Source of the DNA: Serratia fonticola
GTDB lineage: Bacteria; Pseudomonadota; Gammaproteobacteria; Enterobacterales; Enterobacteriaceae
DNA: 64,000 nucleotides
Assembly (NCBI RefSeq): GCF_006715025.1
Contig: NZ_VFMK01000001.1
Coordinates: 868,001 to 932,000, forward strand
Direction: 5' to 3'
In this document: piece by piece, positions 34,492 to 43,915 of the stretch
Numbering within the stretch: position 1 is the stretch's first letter
Layout: each line of letters starts with the position of its first letter
Translations under genes and position numbers: made by a program
The notes under the pieces: model-generated
Seen by the model: only the letters and a program-made list of their open reading frames with translations
Told to the model about the DNA's origin: nothing
Database searches by the model: none

Positions 34492-37323
34492 CTATTTTTT
34501 ATCCAGCATCGGTTTCAGGAATCGCGCGGTATGGGACGCTTTACAGTTGGCCACGGTTTCCGGCGTACCGGACACCAGGATCTCACCGCCGCCACTGCCG
34601 CCTTCCGGCCCCAGATCGACAATCCAGTCCGCCGTTTTAATCACGTCCAGGTTGTGTTCAATCACCACGATGGTGTTGCCCTGATCGCGTAACTGATGCA
34701 GAACCGCCAGCAACTGCTGGATATCGGCAAAGTGCAGGCCGGTGGTGGGCTCATCAAGAATATACAGTGTCTGGCCGGTACCACGCTTCGACAGTTCACG
34801 CGCCAGCTTCACACGCTGCGCTTCGCCACCGGACAGCGTGGTGGCCGACTGGCCAAGACGGATGTATGAGAGGCCGACTTCCATCAGCGTTTGCAGCTTG
34901 CGCGCCAACGCCGGTACAGCATCGAAGAAGTCACGCGCTTCTTCAATCGTCATTTCCAGCACTTCGTGAATATTTTTACCTTTGTATTTCACTTCCAGCG
35001 TTTCGCGGTTATAGCGTTTGCCCTTGCACTGATCGCACGGCACGTAGATATCCGGCAGGAAGTGCATTTCCACTTTGATGACGCCATCACCTTGGCAAGC
35101 TTCGCAACGGCCCCCTTTCACGTTAAAGCTGAAACGGCCTGGGGTATAACCACGGGTGCGTGATTCTGGTACACCGGCAAACAATTCACGTACCGGGGTA
35201 AAGATCCCGGTATAGGTCGCCGGGTTGGAACGCGGCGTACGGCCAATCGGGCTCTGATCGATGTCGATCACTTTGTCGAAATGCTCCAGACCGGTCACTT
35301 CACGGTAGGGAGCGGGCTCGGCAATGGTCGCGCCATTGAGCTGTCGCTGGGCAATCGGGAACAGCGTATCGTTGATCAGCGTTGACTTACCGGAACCTGA
35401 CACCCCGGTAATACAGGTAAACAGACCGACAGGCAGCGTCAGCGTCACGTCTTTCAGGTTGTTGCCGCGTGCGCCGCTCAGTTTCAGCACTTTGGTGGGA
35501 TCCGCAGGTACGCGTTCGGCCGGGATGGCGATTTCGCGTTTGCCACTCAGGAACTGGCCGGTCAGTGAATCCGGTTGCGCCATGATGTCGTCAACGGTTC
35601 CTTCCGCCACCACTTGCCCGCCGTGTACGCCAGCACCGGGGCCGATATCGATCACGTGGTCAGCCGCACGGATTGCATCTTCGTCGTGTTCTACCACGAT
35701 CACTGTGTTGCCCAGATTACGCAGATGGATCAGCGTTTCCAGCAGGCGTTCATTGTCGCGTTGGTGCAAGCCAATGGAAGGTTCGTCCAGCACGTACATG
35801 ACGCCAACCAGGCCAGCCCCGATCTGACTGGCCAGGCGGATACGCTGTGCTTCACCGCCGGACAGCGTTTCTGCGGAACGCGACAGAGAAAGATAGTTCA
35901 AGCCGACGTTGACCAGGAATTTCAGACGGTCGCCGATCTCTTTCAGAACCTTCTCGGCGATCTTGGCACGTTGACCGCTTAGTTTCATATTCTGGAAGAA
36001 CGTCATGGCATGCCCGATGCTGAGATCGGAGATCTCCGGCAGCGTGGTATCTTCGACAAACACGTTGCGGGCTTCTTCACGCAGACGGGTGCCATGGCAC
36101 GAGGCACAAGGGCGATTGCTGATAAATTTGGCCAGCTCTTCGCGCACCGCACTGGATTCGGTTTCTTTATAGCGGCGCTCCATATTGTGCAGCACGCCTT
36201 CAAACGGATGGCGGCGCACGGTCGTGTCACCGCGATCGTTGATATATTTGAATTCGATGGTTTCTTTACCCGAACCACTCAGCACCGCTTTCTGAACATT
36301 GGCACTCAGGCTGCTGAACGGGGCTTCTACGTCAAAATCATAGTGCTCCGCCAGCGAGCGCAGCATCTGGAAATAGTAGAAGTTACGACGATCCCAACCG
36401 CGGATGGCGCCACCGGCCAGCGAAAGCTCGGGGTTCTGTACCACACGCTCAGGATCGAAGAACTGCTGCACGCCTAGTCCGTCACAGGTTGGGCAGGCGC
36501 CGGCCGGGTTGTTGAATGAGAACAGGCGTGGTTCCAGCTCACGCATGCTGTAGCCACAAATGGGGCAGGCAAAGTTGGCGGAGAACAGCAGCTCATCGGC
36601 CTTTTCGTCATCCATATCGGCGACGACGGCGGTACCGCCGGAAAGCTCCAACGCGGTCTCAAATGATTCGGCCAGGCGTTGTGCCAGATCGTCACGGACT
36701 TTGAAACGGTCTACGACCACTTCAATGGTGTGTTTCTTTTGCAGCTCCAGCTTCGGCGGATCGGAGAGATCGCACACTTCGCCGTCGATGCGCGCACGGA
36801 TATAGCCCTGAGTGGCCAGATTTTCCAGCGTTTTGGTGTGTTCGCCTTTACGATCTTTCACCACTGGCGCCAGCAACATCAGGCGCTTGCCTTCAGGTTG
36901 GTTGAGCACGTTGTCCACCATCTGGCTGACGGTTTGCGCCGCCAGCGGGACGTGGTGATCCGGGCAACGGGGTTCGCCGACGCGGGCGAACAGCAGGCGC
37001 AGATAATCGTGGATCTCGGTAATGGTACCGACCGTAGAGCGCGGGTTGTGTGACGTGGACTTTTGTTCGATGGAGATCGCGGGCGACAAACCTTCGATGT
37101 GGTCGACGTCCGGTTTTTCCATCAGTGAAAGAAACTGGCGTGCGTAGGCTGAGAGCGACTCGACATAGCGCCGCTGCCCTTCGGCATAGAGTGTATCAAA
37201 AGCCAGTGAGGACTTGCCTGAACCCGACAGGCCGGTGACGACGATCAGCTTGTCACGCGGGATAATCAGGTTGATGTTTTTGAGATTATGGGTTCGAGCA
37301 CCACGAACTTCGATATTGTCCAT
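34492..37323 (-). CDS. uvrA: Excinuclease ABC subunit UvrA
   Basis: Damage-sensing ATPase of nucleotide excision repair, 943 residues (E. coli 940). Two ABC modules: Walker A GLSGSGKSSLAFDT (about 31-44) and GVSGSGKSTLINDT (about 640-653), with signatures LSGGEAQRIRLASQIG and LSGGEAQRVKLARELS. Zinc-binding CPICGYSMRELEPRLFSFNNPAGACPTCDG and CEACQGDG plus CDQCKGKRYN are present. Divergent from ssb across 286 bases that carry a LexA-like box. Confidence 0.97.
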   Translation of the reverse strand: MDNIEVRGARTHNLKNINLIIPRDKLIVVTGLSGSGKSSLAFDTLYAEGQRRYVESLSAYARQFLSLMEKPDVDHIEGLSPAISIEQKSTSHNPRSTVGTITEIHDYLRLLFARVGEPRCPDHHVPLAAQTVSQMVDNVLNQPEGKRLMLLAPVVKDRKGEHTKTLENLATQGYIRARIDGEVCDLSDPPKLELQKKHTIEVVVDRFKVRDDLAQRLAESFETALELSGGTAVVADMDDEKADELLFSANFACPICGYSMRELEPRLFSFNNPAGACPTCDGLGVQQFFDPERVVQNPELSLAGGAIRGWDRRNFYYFQMLRSLAEHYDFDVEAPFSSLSANVQKAVLSGSGKETIEFKYINDRGDTTVRRHPFEGVLHNMERRYKETESSAVREELAKFISNRPCASCHGTRLREEARNVFVEDTTLPEISDLSIGHAMTFFQNMKLSGQRAKIAEKVLKEIGDRLKFLVNVGLNYLSLSRSAETLSGGEAQRIRLASQIGAGLVGVMYVLDEPSIGLHQRDNERLLETLIHLRNLGNTVIVVEHDEDAIRAADHVIDIGPGAGVHGGQVVAEGTVDDIMAQPDSLTGQFLSGKREIAIPAERVPADPTKVLKLSGARGNNLKDVTLTLPVGLFTCITGVSGSGKSTLINDTLFPIAQRQLNGATIAEPAPYREVTGLEHFDKVIDIDQSPIGRTPRSNPATYTGIFTPVRELFAGVPESRTRGYTPGRFSFNVKGGRCEACQGDGVIKVEMHFLPDIYVPCDQCKGKRYNRETLEVKYKGKNIHEVLEMTIEEARDFFDAVPALARKLQTLMEVGLSYIRLGQSATTLSGGEAQRVKLARELSKRGTGQTLYILDEPTTGLHFADIQQLLAVLHQLRDQGNTIVVIEHNLDVIKTADWIVDLGPEGGSGGGEILVSGTPETVANCKASHTARFLKPMLDKK

Positions 37324-37446
37324 TTACACTTCCCGTCTTGATGATACACCGCGCCTGCCTGCGTATTTTGCCGACGATTTATGTGATCTGATTGGCAAAA
37401 AAACGGCACGGCCAGTACGAAACGCATAATTATGACACAAAAAAAC

Positions 37447-37462
37447 CTGAATGAATATCCAG
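37447..37462. promoter_or_regulatory. LexA box in the uvrA-ssb divergent region (imperfect)
   Basis: CTGAATGAATATCCAG keeps the CTG-N10-CAG core of the SOS box; read on the other strand it is CTGGATATTCATTCAG, one base from the recalled E. coli uvrA box. It probably gives SOS control to uvrA and partly to ssb. Confidence 0.7.
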
Positions 37463-37609
37463 TATACGAATGCAACAATGTCTCTAGCAGAGACATTTCT
37501 GGAAGGAACTTCGCAGGTATAATCTCAGCATGTGGCATGCTACAATTTGTGGTTTAGACTATGCAAAACGTGGTTTGTATCCACTTAATGACTCATCAGG
37601 AGATTGAAC

Positions 37610-38146
37610 ATGGCCAGCAGAGGCGTAAACAAAGTAATTCTGGTCGGGAATCTGGGCCAAGACCCTGAGGTCCGTTACATGCCTAATGGTGGCGCCGTTG
37701 CCAACATTACCCTGGCGACCTCCGAAAGCTGGCGTGACAAGGCTACTGGCGAGCAGAAAGAAAAAACGGAATGGCACCGCGTTGTGCTGTTCGGCAAGCT
37801 GGCTGAAGTGGCGGGTGAATACCTGCGTAAAGGTTCTCAGGTCTATATCGAAGGTTCACTGCAGACCCGTAAATGGACCGATCAGGCTGGCGTAGAAAAA
37901 TACACCACTGAAATCGTTGTGAACGTGGGTGGCACCATGCAGATGTTGGGTGGCCGCCAGGGCGGCGGTGCACCTGCGGGCGGTGGTCAGCCAGCGGGTG
38001 GCCAGCAGGGCGGTTGGGGACAACCTCAACAGCCACAGGGTGGCAACCAGTTCAGCGGTGGCCAGCAGGCTCGTCCAGCGCAGAGCAGCGCGCCAGCGGC
38101 CAGCAATGAACCGCCAATGGATTTCGACGACGATATTCCGTTCTGA
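37610..38146 (+). CDS. ssb: Single-stranded DNA-binding protein Ssb
   Basis: Tetrameric ssDNA-binding protein, 178 residues from the ATG at 37610 (AGGAG upstream). OB fold from ASRGVNKVILVGNLGQDPEVRYMPNG to YTTEIVVNVGGTMQMLGGR, a Gly/Gln/Pro-rich disordered linker, and the acidic C-terminal tip MDFDDDIPF that recruits partner proteins. Closely matches E. coli. Confidence 0.97.
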   Translation: MASRGVNKVILVGNLGQDPEVRYMPNGGAVANITLATSESWRDKATGEQKEKTEWHRVVLFGKLAEVAGEYLRKGSQVYIEGSLQTRKWTDQAGVEKYTTEIVVNVGGTMQMLGGRQGGGAPAGGGQPAGGQQGGWGQPQQPQGGNQFSGGQQARPAQSSAPAASNEPPMDFDDDIPF

Positions 38147-38164
38147 GTGCCCTCAGGATCAAAA

Positions 38165-38190
38165 CGAAAAGCCCCTTTTGGGGCTTTTTT
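38165..38190. terminator. Terminator after ssb
   Basis: GAAAAGCCCC TTTT GGGGC and a T-run; the A-rich left arm makes it usable from the opposite strand for the convergent SDR gene. Confidence 0.85.
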
Positions 38191-38203
38191 GCTTTAGAGC
38201 GCA

Positions 38204-38953
38204 TTACGCCGAGAAGCCACCGTCAATCGTCAGGCTGGCACCGGTGATATATCCCGCCTCTGGCCCCGCCAGAAATGCCACAAAGCTGGCAATTTCGTCA
38301 TCCTTGCCATAGCGGCCAATCGCCATCATGGTTTTCATCAGTTCGGCAAAGTCGCCATCTGCCGGATTCATGTCGGTATCCACCGGGCCGGGTTGCACGT
38401 TATTGACCGTAATACCGCGTGAACCCAGATCGCGCGCCATCCCTTTGGTTAAACCGACCAGTGCCGATTTACTCATGGCATACACCGCACCACCAGCAAA
38501 CGGCATGCGCTCGGCGTTGGTGCTGCCGATATTGATAATGCGGCCGTTGTCGTTCATATGGCGTGCGGCTTCCTGGCTGGCAACAAATACGCTGCGGACG
38601 TTAATGGCCAGAGTACGGTCAAGATCTGCTAACGATAATTCCTCCAGGCTACCCATTGCCAGCACGCCCGCGTTGTTAACCAGAATATCCAGTTTGCCGA
38701 AGCTGTTTACCGTCTGGCGTATCGCCAGTTGCAGAGCCTCTGCGTCGGCACTGTCTGCACGGAGGGCAATGGCTTGACCGCCAGCGGTCGTAATGGCTTC
38801 GACCACCTCATCGGCTTTATCGCGGGAGGAAACGTAGGTGAAAGCGACGGTTGCGCCTTCACGTGCCAGGCGTTTAACGATGGCGGCACCGATACCGCGT
38901 GAACCACCCTGGACAAAAGCTACTCTACCTGACAGAAATTGCGTTACTGACAT
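38204..38953 (-). CDS. Short-chain dehydrogenase/reductase (SDR)
   Basis: 249 residues from the ATG at 38953. Classical SDR: TGxxxGxG-type nucleotide loop as QGGSRGIGAAIVKRL (about 15-29), NNAG at about 91, catalytic Ser in IINIGSTN, YAMSK catalytic Tyr-Lys, and PGPVDTDMNP. It resembles FabG-type reductases and, in the overall PGPxDTDxNPADG pattern, BdcA-like proteins. Substrate unknown. A longer frame to 39034 is rejected for lack of a ribosome site. Confidence 0.85.
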   Translation of the reverse strand: MSVTQFLSGRVAFVQGGSRGIGAAIVKRLAREGATVAFTYVSSRDKADEVVEAITTAGGQAIALRADSADAEALQLAIRQTVNSFGKLDILVNNAGVLAMGSLEELSLADLDRTLAINVRSVFVASQEAARHMNDNGRIINIGSTNAERMPFAGGAVYAMSKSALVGLTKGMARDLGSRGITVNNVQPGPVDTDMNPADGDFAELMKTMMAIGRYGKDDEIASFVAFLAGPEAGYITGASLTIDGGFSA

Positions 38954-39130
38954 GATATTTCTCCAGAAGTCGTGAAGTTTCTTGAATAGCAGAAGCAGTA
39001 TTGGGTAAGAACGGGCTGGGAATTGCCAGAGCATGCCGTGAGCAGGACTCTATCTGGAAAGTGCCGGTTGGCTGGTAAATTATAGAGCAGTTTGGCGAGT
39101 CCAGGCTTTGCTGCCCGCTAAAATGCGAAA

Positions 39131-39146
39131 AGCCCCTTGCGGGGCT
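39131..39146 (-). terminator. Terminator after the DUF1471 gene
   Basis: AGCCCC TTGC GGGGCT; on the minus strand followed by TTTCGCATTTT. Confidence 0.7.
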
Positions 39147-39159
39147 CATAATCTGACGA

Positions 39160-39417
39160 TTAGTTGAAGATTTCAGCGGTGCCGTACAGCTTGTTCTGGC
39201 CACCGGCGGAAACGATGCGGTAAGCGTTGGCACCGGATGCGGCGGCTTTGTTTGCCAGTTCGGCTTCCAGAGCACTCAGGTTACTGGCACCGCTTACAGA
39301 AACCACACCGATTTTTTGTGCATCGGCTGCTGGCTGGCTGGTGACCTGATCAGCGGCAATGCTGGCGAAAGAAGCGGAAGTTAACAATACAGCAGCAAAA
39401 AATTTGATGTTTTTCAT
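39160..39417 (-). CDS. DUF1471 (YdgH/BhsA/McbA-like) small periplasmic protein
   Basis: 85 residues: signal peptide MKNIKFFAAVLLTSASFASIA, then the ~55-residue YdgH/BhsA domain (IGVVSVSGASNLSALEAELANKAAASGANAYRIVSAGGQNKLYGTAEIFN). Members are stress- or biofilm-related secreted peptides; the specific role of this one is unknown. Own terminator; ribosome site AGGATC precedes the ATG. Confidence 0.88.
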   Translation of the reverse strand: MKNIKFFAAVLLTSASFASIAADQVTSQPAADAQKIGVVSVSGASNLSALEAELANKAAASGANAYRIVSAGGQNKLYGTAEIFN

Positions 39418-39770
39418 TATGTGATCCTCAGAGTTTTTTTTAGGTGAGAGGCTGTTGTCTCTCGATGTGTTGAATAATAGGCCACTCTGAGGGAATGGAA
39501 AATCAGAGAGTTTTGATTATCTACATCAAATAAATTGAAGCAATGTGAGGGTTTGCGATAAATGATCGCACAGCTACCTTCTAGCTGGCCGTTAGCGGAG
39601 TTTCTATAATGAAGACGGAACGATTTATTGGGTATGGGATAACGCACCATCCTTCTTTGAGCGAACAGGTGTTGGGCTTGTTTCTTCTTCAATTTTACTC
39701 ATTTTCCTTGTTACAATGATCAACCAGTTAGGTCAGCCACTAACGTTAAGCTATGCATTGGGAAGCAGGT

Positions 39771-40694
39771 ATGAAGAATAATCTATCGATAAGATCGGCC
39801 TCTTTGAGAGATTTTGAGATTATCAAGGCTATTATTGAAAAAGGTTCTGCGACCCAGGCTGCCGAGTCCCTTGGAATAAGTCAGCCAGCGGTCAGTAAGG
39901 CTGTAGCCAGTATTGAAGAAAAGTTAGGTAAGACTCTGTTTACCCGTGAGAAAGGGCGCCTTAACCCCACGAAAGATGCTCTATTTTTTTATGAGGAAAT
40001 CGTTAATATTTTTAACTCCCTCGAGAGAATAGATGATAACAACTGGGCCAGTAAATCCAGCAAGGCGTTAAAAATAATTACAACCCCAACCATTGCGTAT
40101 TCCTATCTTGCCCCCTTGACAGCTCGCTATGCTAAAGAAAGGAGTAATGTGAAAGTCTCATTTAGTGTGGTTAACTCTGTCGATATGATGAATTTGCTCA
40201 GAGAAGGGCGGGCAGATATTGCGTTGGCTAATGTGGATATCAATAACAATCTGGCAGAATTAACGATAGAACCAATATTTAAGTCAAAAATTGTTTGTAT
40301 GATGCACAAAAAGCATGAGTTGGCTAAGAAGGAAAAATTGGTTCTTTCAGATTTTAATTTCAGAAATATTATCATGTATACCACAAGGAATATTTTGTTT
40401 TCCAAAATCATGAAAGCATTCAGTGCTTCAGGTGTAGAAACCAATGTTATAGCAGAAGTGTCGGATTCGTTGGTGGCCCTGAATTTTGTTAATGAGAATC
40501 TGGGGTTATGTTTGGCGCCAAATTTCCCGGTTATTCATCAGTTCAACGATAACGTGATTATCAAAAACATTGATGTGGAGATTTACGATGAAATGGCGTT
40601 TTTCTATCTGCCCAATAGCTTAAACCCCTACTGCAGTGATTATCTAGAGTATGTAACTAATAATGTGGAGTCTATACAGCATTTTTCGAAATGA
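39771..40694 (+). CDS. LysR-family transcriptional regulator
   Basis: 307 residues from the ATG at 39771 (GGAAG 7 bases upstream; an ATG at 39753 lacks this). Winged HTH in LRDFEIIKAIIEKGSATQAAESLGISQPAVSKAVASIEEKLGKTLFTR, followed by a type-2 periplasmic binding fold effector domain. Clearly more AT-rich than the core genes around it. Convergent with a PurB-superfamily lyase and adjacent to a DcuC-type transporter; regulation of that pair is the natural inference. Confidence 0.87.
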   Translation: MKNNLSIRSASLRDFEIIKAIIEKGSATQAAESLGISQPAVSKAVASIEEKLGKTLFTREKGRLNPTKDALFFYEEIVNIFNSLERIDDNNWASKSSKALKIITTPTIAYSYLAPLTARYAKERSNVKVSFSVVNSVDMMNLLREGRADIALANVDINNNLAELTIEPIFKSKIVCMMHKKHELAKKEKLVLSDFNFRNIIMYTTRNILFSKIMKAFSASGVETNVIAEVSDSLVALNFVNENLGLCLAPNFPVIHQFNDNVIIKNIDVEIYDEMAFFYLPNSLNPYCSDYLEYVTNNVESIQHFSK

Positions 40695-40699
40695 AAAAC

Positions 40700-40725
40700 G
40701 AGCTCATTGATTGCGTAATGAGCTC
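40700..40725 (-). terminator. Terminator between the LysR gene and the lyase gene
   Basis: GAGCTCATT and AATGAGCTC form a 9-bp stem; on the minus strand followed by GTTTTTC, so it serves the leftward lyase gene. Confidence 0.75.
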
Positions 40726-40762
40726 TTCGGATATATCAGAGGTTGCATTGATAAAGAACAGT

Positions 40763-42109
40763 TTATCTTTTTACATGTTGTAAGACAAAGTCAACACAGC
40801 TCTCGGCTTCCCCTATATAGCTTGCTTCATCAAGTAATTTATCGATATCTATTGTTGCAACGATATCTTCTTTGATGAGTTGAGCACGGATACAATCGGA
40901 AAATGGTGCGCTAGTTAACACCGATTCCATGGCGGCCTCGTACAATATATGGTGTGCTTCGGCACGGCCAATGTCTTTGGCAAGAGCCATCATGATAGAT
41001 TCGGAGAGAATAAGGCCTTTGGTCAGCTTGATATTTTCCAGCATTTTTTCTGGATAAACCTGTAATCCGTCGATCAGTTTAAACAGATTTTCACAGATCG
41101 AGACTGACAGAATAGCCACTTCAGGAAGAGTGACATCCATTACATTACTTTCCGCGGCATCACCTTCGTTCATTTTGATCATCGCCATGTACGATAAGGG
41201 AACACGGGCGCGTAGCAATTGTGAAAGGCCAACCAGGTTTTGAGCATTTTGCGGATTACGCTTCTGGGCCATCGTAGAACTACCGACCTTGCCATGATGG
41301 AAACTTTCTTCCAGTTCTGCCAGTTCCGTTCTTTGCAAGAAAATGATTTCCTGAGCGACTTTTTCAGTAAAGCTCGCCAATTGCCCAAGAATGGCGATGT
41401 AATGTGTTTGCGAATCGCTGGAGGTTCGTACCGGGATTGTATTGGAGGTCAGTTGAAGTAAGGCTGCCATGCCCTCCTGAATCTCCCGGCCTTTGCCCTC
41501 CATGGCAGAGAACGTTCCTACGGCACCGCCCAGACTGACAGTAAAAGCCTCTAATGTGGCATCGGAGAGCCTGTTTTTGATGCGCTGAAGTTCAGCAAAC
41601 CATGACGCGACCTTAAAGCCAAAAGTAATTGGCAGGGCGTGCTGACCATGAGTTCTTCCCGCCTGAGTATAGCTCTTTGATTTTAAAGCCAGTTCAGATA
41701 AAGCGTTTAAGGCCTTTTCCAGGTAATCAGCGATTAGGCTGTGGCTGGCACGAAGCTGTAAAGACGCCGCCGTATCAAAGATGTTCTGAGTCGTGGCACC
41801 CCAGTGAATATAGCCTGCCGCTTGTTTACCACAGACGCGTTCAAACTCCCTTAAGACAGGTACGAACGGGTGACAAGTTTCCCGGATCCCTTGTTTAATA
41901 GCGTCAATGTCCAGTAAATCTGCGTTAGCGGATTGAGTGATTTTTTGCGCACTCTCATCAGGGATGATCCCCAGTTTTGCCTGTGCTTGAGCAAGAGCCG
42001 CTTCGACATCTAGCCATGCTTGAATAGTTTTCACATCTGACCAGAGTTCAACAGCTTGGGGATTGAACCAATGACCAGTGATGCATGATTCGAACATACC
42101 CGTATTCAT
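40763..42109 (-). CDS. Fumarate-releasing lyase of the aspartase/PurB superfamily
   Basis: 448 residues. Superfamily signature SSTMAQKRNPQNAQN (about 283-297; usual GSSxMPxKxNP), the HWGATTQNIFDTA region carrying the catalytic His/Thr and the GRTHGQHALPITFGFKVA second-His segment. These place it in the PurB/argininosuccinate lyase/CMLE group, which release fumarate from a substituted succinate by C-N (or C-C) elimination. It is too diverged to name a substrate and it is not the housekeeping purB by context. Divergent from a DcuC-like dicarboxylate transporter, which would handle the fumarate or the substrate. AT-rich. Confidence 0.8.
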   Translation of the reverse strand: MNTGMFESCITGHWFNPQAVELWSDVKTIQAWLDVEAALAQAQAKLGIIPDESAQKITQSANADLLDIDAIKQGIRETCHPFVPVLREFERVCGKQAAGYIHWGATTQNIFDTAASLQLRASHSLIADYLEKALNALSELALKSKSYTQAGRTHGQHALPITFGFKVASWFAELQRIKNRLSDATLEAFTVSLGGAVGTFSAMEGKGREIQEGMAALLQLTSNTIPVRTSSDSQTHYIAILGQLASFTEKVAQEIIFLQRTELAELEESFHHGKVGSSTMAQKRNPQNAQNLVGLSQLLRARVPLSYMAMIKMNEGDAAESNVMDVTLPEVAILSVSICENLFKLIDGLQVYPEKMLENIKLTKGLILSESIMMALAKDIGRAEAHHILYEAAMESVLTSAPFSDCIRAQLIKEDIVATIDIDKLLDEASYIGEAESCVDFVLQHVKR

Positions 42110-42222
42110 AATATACCTCTCATTACATTTTGGTTATGTAAGTATTCCTTTTTTTTGATTATTGGTAGGAAAAGCCAGCGCAGTCAACCGAGGTTTATGG
42201 GTTTATGGCGTTTTTTTGCTTT

Positions 42223-42238
42223 TGAGATCGCTATCACA
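42223..42238. promoter_or_regulatory. Candidate CRP site, lyase/DcuC divergent region
   Basis: TGAGA, 6 bases, TCACA: 9 of 10 matches to the CRP half-sites. A 12-bp palindrome ATATGATCATAT follows at 42252-42263 and could be the LysR or another operator site. Confidence 0.5.
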
Positions 42239-42317
42239 TGTTTTTTAGGTTATATGATCATATCATAAAGGTAATGTTTTTTTTGTTGGATGCTACTTCA
42301 TGCAAAGGTGAGTCATC

Positions 42318-43790
42318 ATGCAAAGGGTAATGTTGAATCAAGCTAAAACGATATTGTTTATTATCATGGGGTTAATAAGTCTTGGCGCGCTGAAGCACCT
42401 TTTTGGTGACAAACCCTTCATTCTTGCTATCACCTTTCTGGTGATTGTGCTGGTTTGTGCGGGTATCGCAAAGAAATACTATGCTCAAGCTGTGATTTTA
42501 ACCGGGGGCATTATTCTTTTAATCGCAGCGGTTATTGCCTTTCCTGATGTCAGTATGACCAAGGCAGCGTCTGGTTCCCGATTTGTTGATATCTTCGTTG
42601 AAATCAAAGTACTTTTTTCCGATAGTATCTCCAAGCTCGGCTTGATTATTATGGTTATTGCCGGCTTTTCAAGATACATGAACGATATTGGTGCTTCGGC
42701 AAAACTGGTTGGGGTTTGTATCAAGCCGCTGAAGAGAATCAATGCGAAGTATGTACTTTTAGGCTGTTGTTATATCCTGATGCAGGTCTTAGCCTTGTTT
42801 ATTTCAAGCCCTTCAGGGTTGGCTCTCTTGATGCTCACAACGCTATACCCGGTTTTACGTTCTATTGGGTGCTCAAAAGCGGCTGTAGCCTCAGTGATTG
42901 CCTCTGGGATATGTATTGATTACGGGCCATCCGCTACCGGGAGTGTGCTGATTTCTGAATTAACTGGATATGATCTATTTTCATTTTTTGTGGATAAACA
43001 GGTCCCTATTGTTGCTATCCTGTTCGTTGTTATCGGGATTTCTCATATGTTCATGCAGGCATATTGGGACAGAAAAGAAGTTATAAATGAAGATGATAGC
43101 GAAATCCAGGCCCAGGGTGCTGACATTTTTAAGCATGTTCCGACGTATTATGCTCTGTTGCCTGTTGTTCCAATGATCATTCTCTTCGTGTTTTCCAGTT
43201 TGGTAGAGGAGTACCTCCCCTCTTATTTGCAGATTAAAATTGATGTGGTCTCGGCCATTATTTTTTCGTTCTTTATTGCTTTCCTGATTGATTCAATCAG
43301 AACCTTTGATCTCAAAAAATCAACTGATAAGGTGCTTGGGCTATTCGATCAGATGGGGCAGTCCTTTATTACAGTGGTTTCTATTTTGCTTTGTGCTCAA
43401 GTTTTGGTGGCGGGTATTATAAAAATTGGGTTTATTGATACGTTGTTTGGATTTATTCCTAATGAAGATCACTATGCTACCATTATTGTCATTCTGTTTA
43501 GTTTACTGATTTTCAGTGGTTCAGTGATCATGGGGACGGCTACGGTGTTTAATGCCTTTGCGCCTCTTAGTGCTGAAGTAGCGAAAGGTGCGGGGATTTC
43601 GGTATTTAAGATGTTGGTACCACTACATTTTTCAGCCAGCTTAGGGCGGAGTTTCTCGCCAATTTCAGGCGTTATTATCGCCGTATCTGGCTTCGTAGGG
43701 GTGACACCGTTCCAGATAATCAAAAGAAACTGTGTGCAATTAACCATTGCCTATGTCTTGATGATGGTGCTTTCTTTGTCCTATTTGTGA
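42318..43790 (+). CDS. DcuC-family C4-dicarboxylate transporter
   Basis: 490 residues with about 12 membrane segments. DcuC-type features: GFSRYMNDIGASAKLVGVCIKPLKRIN, the SSPSGLALLMLTTLYPVL loop, SGICIDYGPSATGSVLISE and, near the C-terminus, HFSASLGRSFSPISGVIIAVSGF. DcuC in E. coli is an anaerobic succinate exporter/fumarate exchanger. Paired here with a lyase likely to form fumarate. AT-rich and unlike its core neighbours in codon use, suggesting acquisition. Confidence 0.85.
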   Translation: MQRVMLNQAKTILFIIMGLISLGALKHLFGDKPFILAITFLVIVLVCAGIAKKYYAQAVILTGGIILLIAAVIAFPDVSMTKAASGSRFVDIFVEIKVLFSDSISKLGLIIMVIAGFSRYMNDIGASAKLVGVCIKPLKRINAKYVLLGCCYILMQVLALFISSPSGLALLMLTTLYPVLRSIGCSKAAVASVIASGICIDYGPSATGSVLISELTGYDLFSFFVDKQVPIVAILFVVIGISHMFMQAYWDRKEVINEDDSEIQAQGADIFKHVPTYYALLPVVPMIILFVFSSLVEEYLPSYLQIKIDVVSAIIFSFFIAFLIDSIRTFDLKKSTDKVLGLFDQMGQSFITVVSILLCAQVLVAGIIKIGFIDTLFGFIPNEDHYATIIVILFSLLIFSGSVIMGTATVFNAFAPLSAEVAKGAGISVFKMLVPLHFSASLGRSFSPISGVIIAVSGFVGVTPFQIIKRNCVQLTIAYVLMMVLSLSYL

Positions 43791-43915
43791 GTGAATAAGG
43801 CTAGGGGAATCGCCAAGTATCAACATGTCAGATCATTAAACTCAATCATAACCATCATTGGCGAGGCGTGAAATCACAACTACCTTTTAACCAGGGCGTT
43901 GAAGGAGTGTATGTG

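Noticed and set aside
39417..39692. 91-residue minus strand frame upstream of the DUF1471 gene
   Set aside because: Covers the promoter region; no domain and no good ribosome site.
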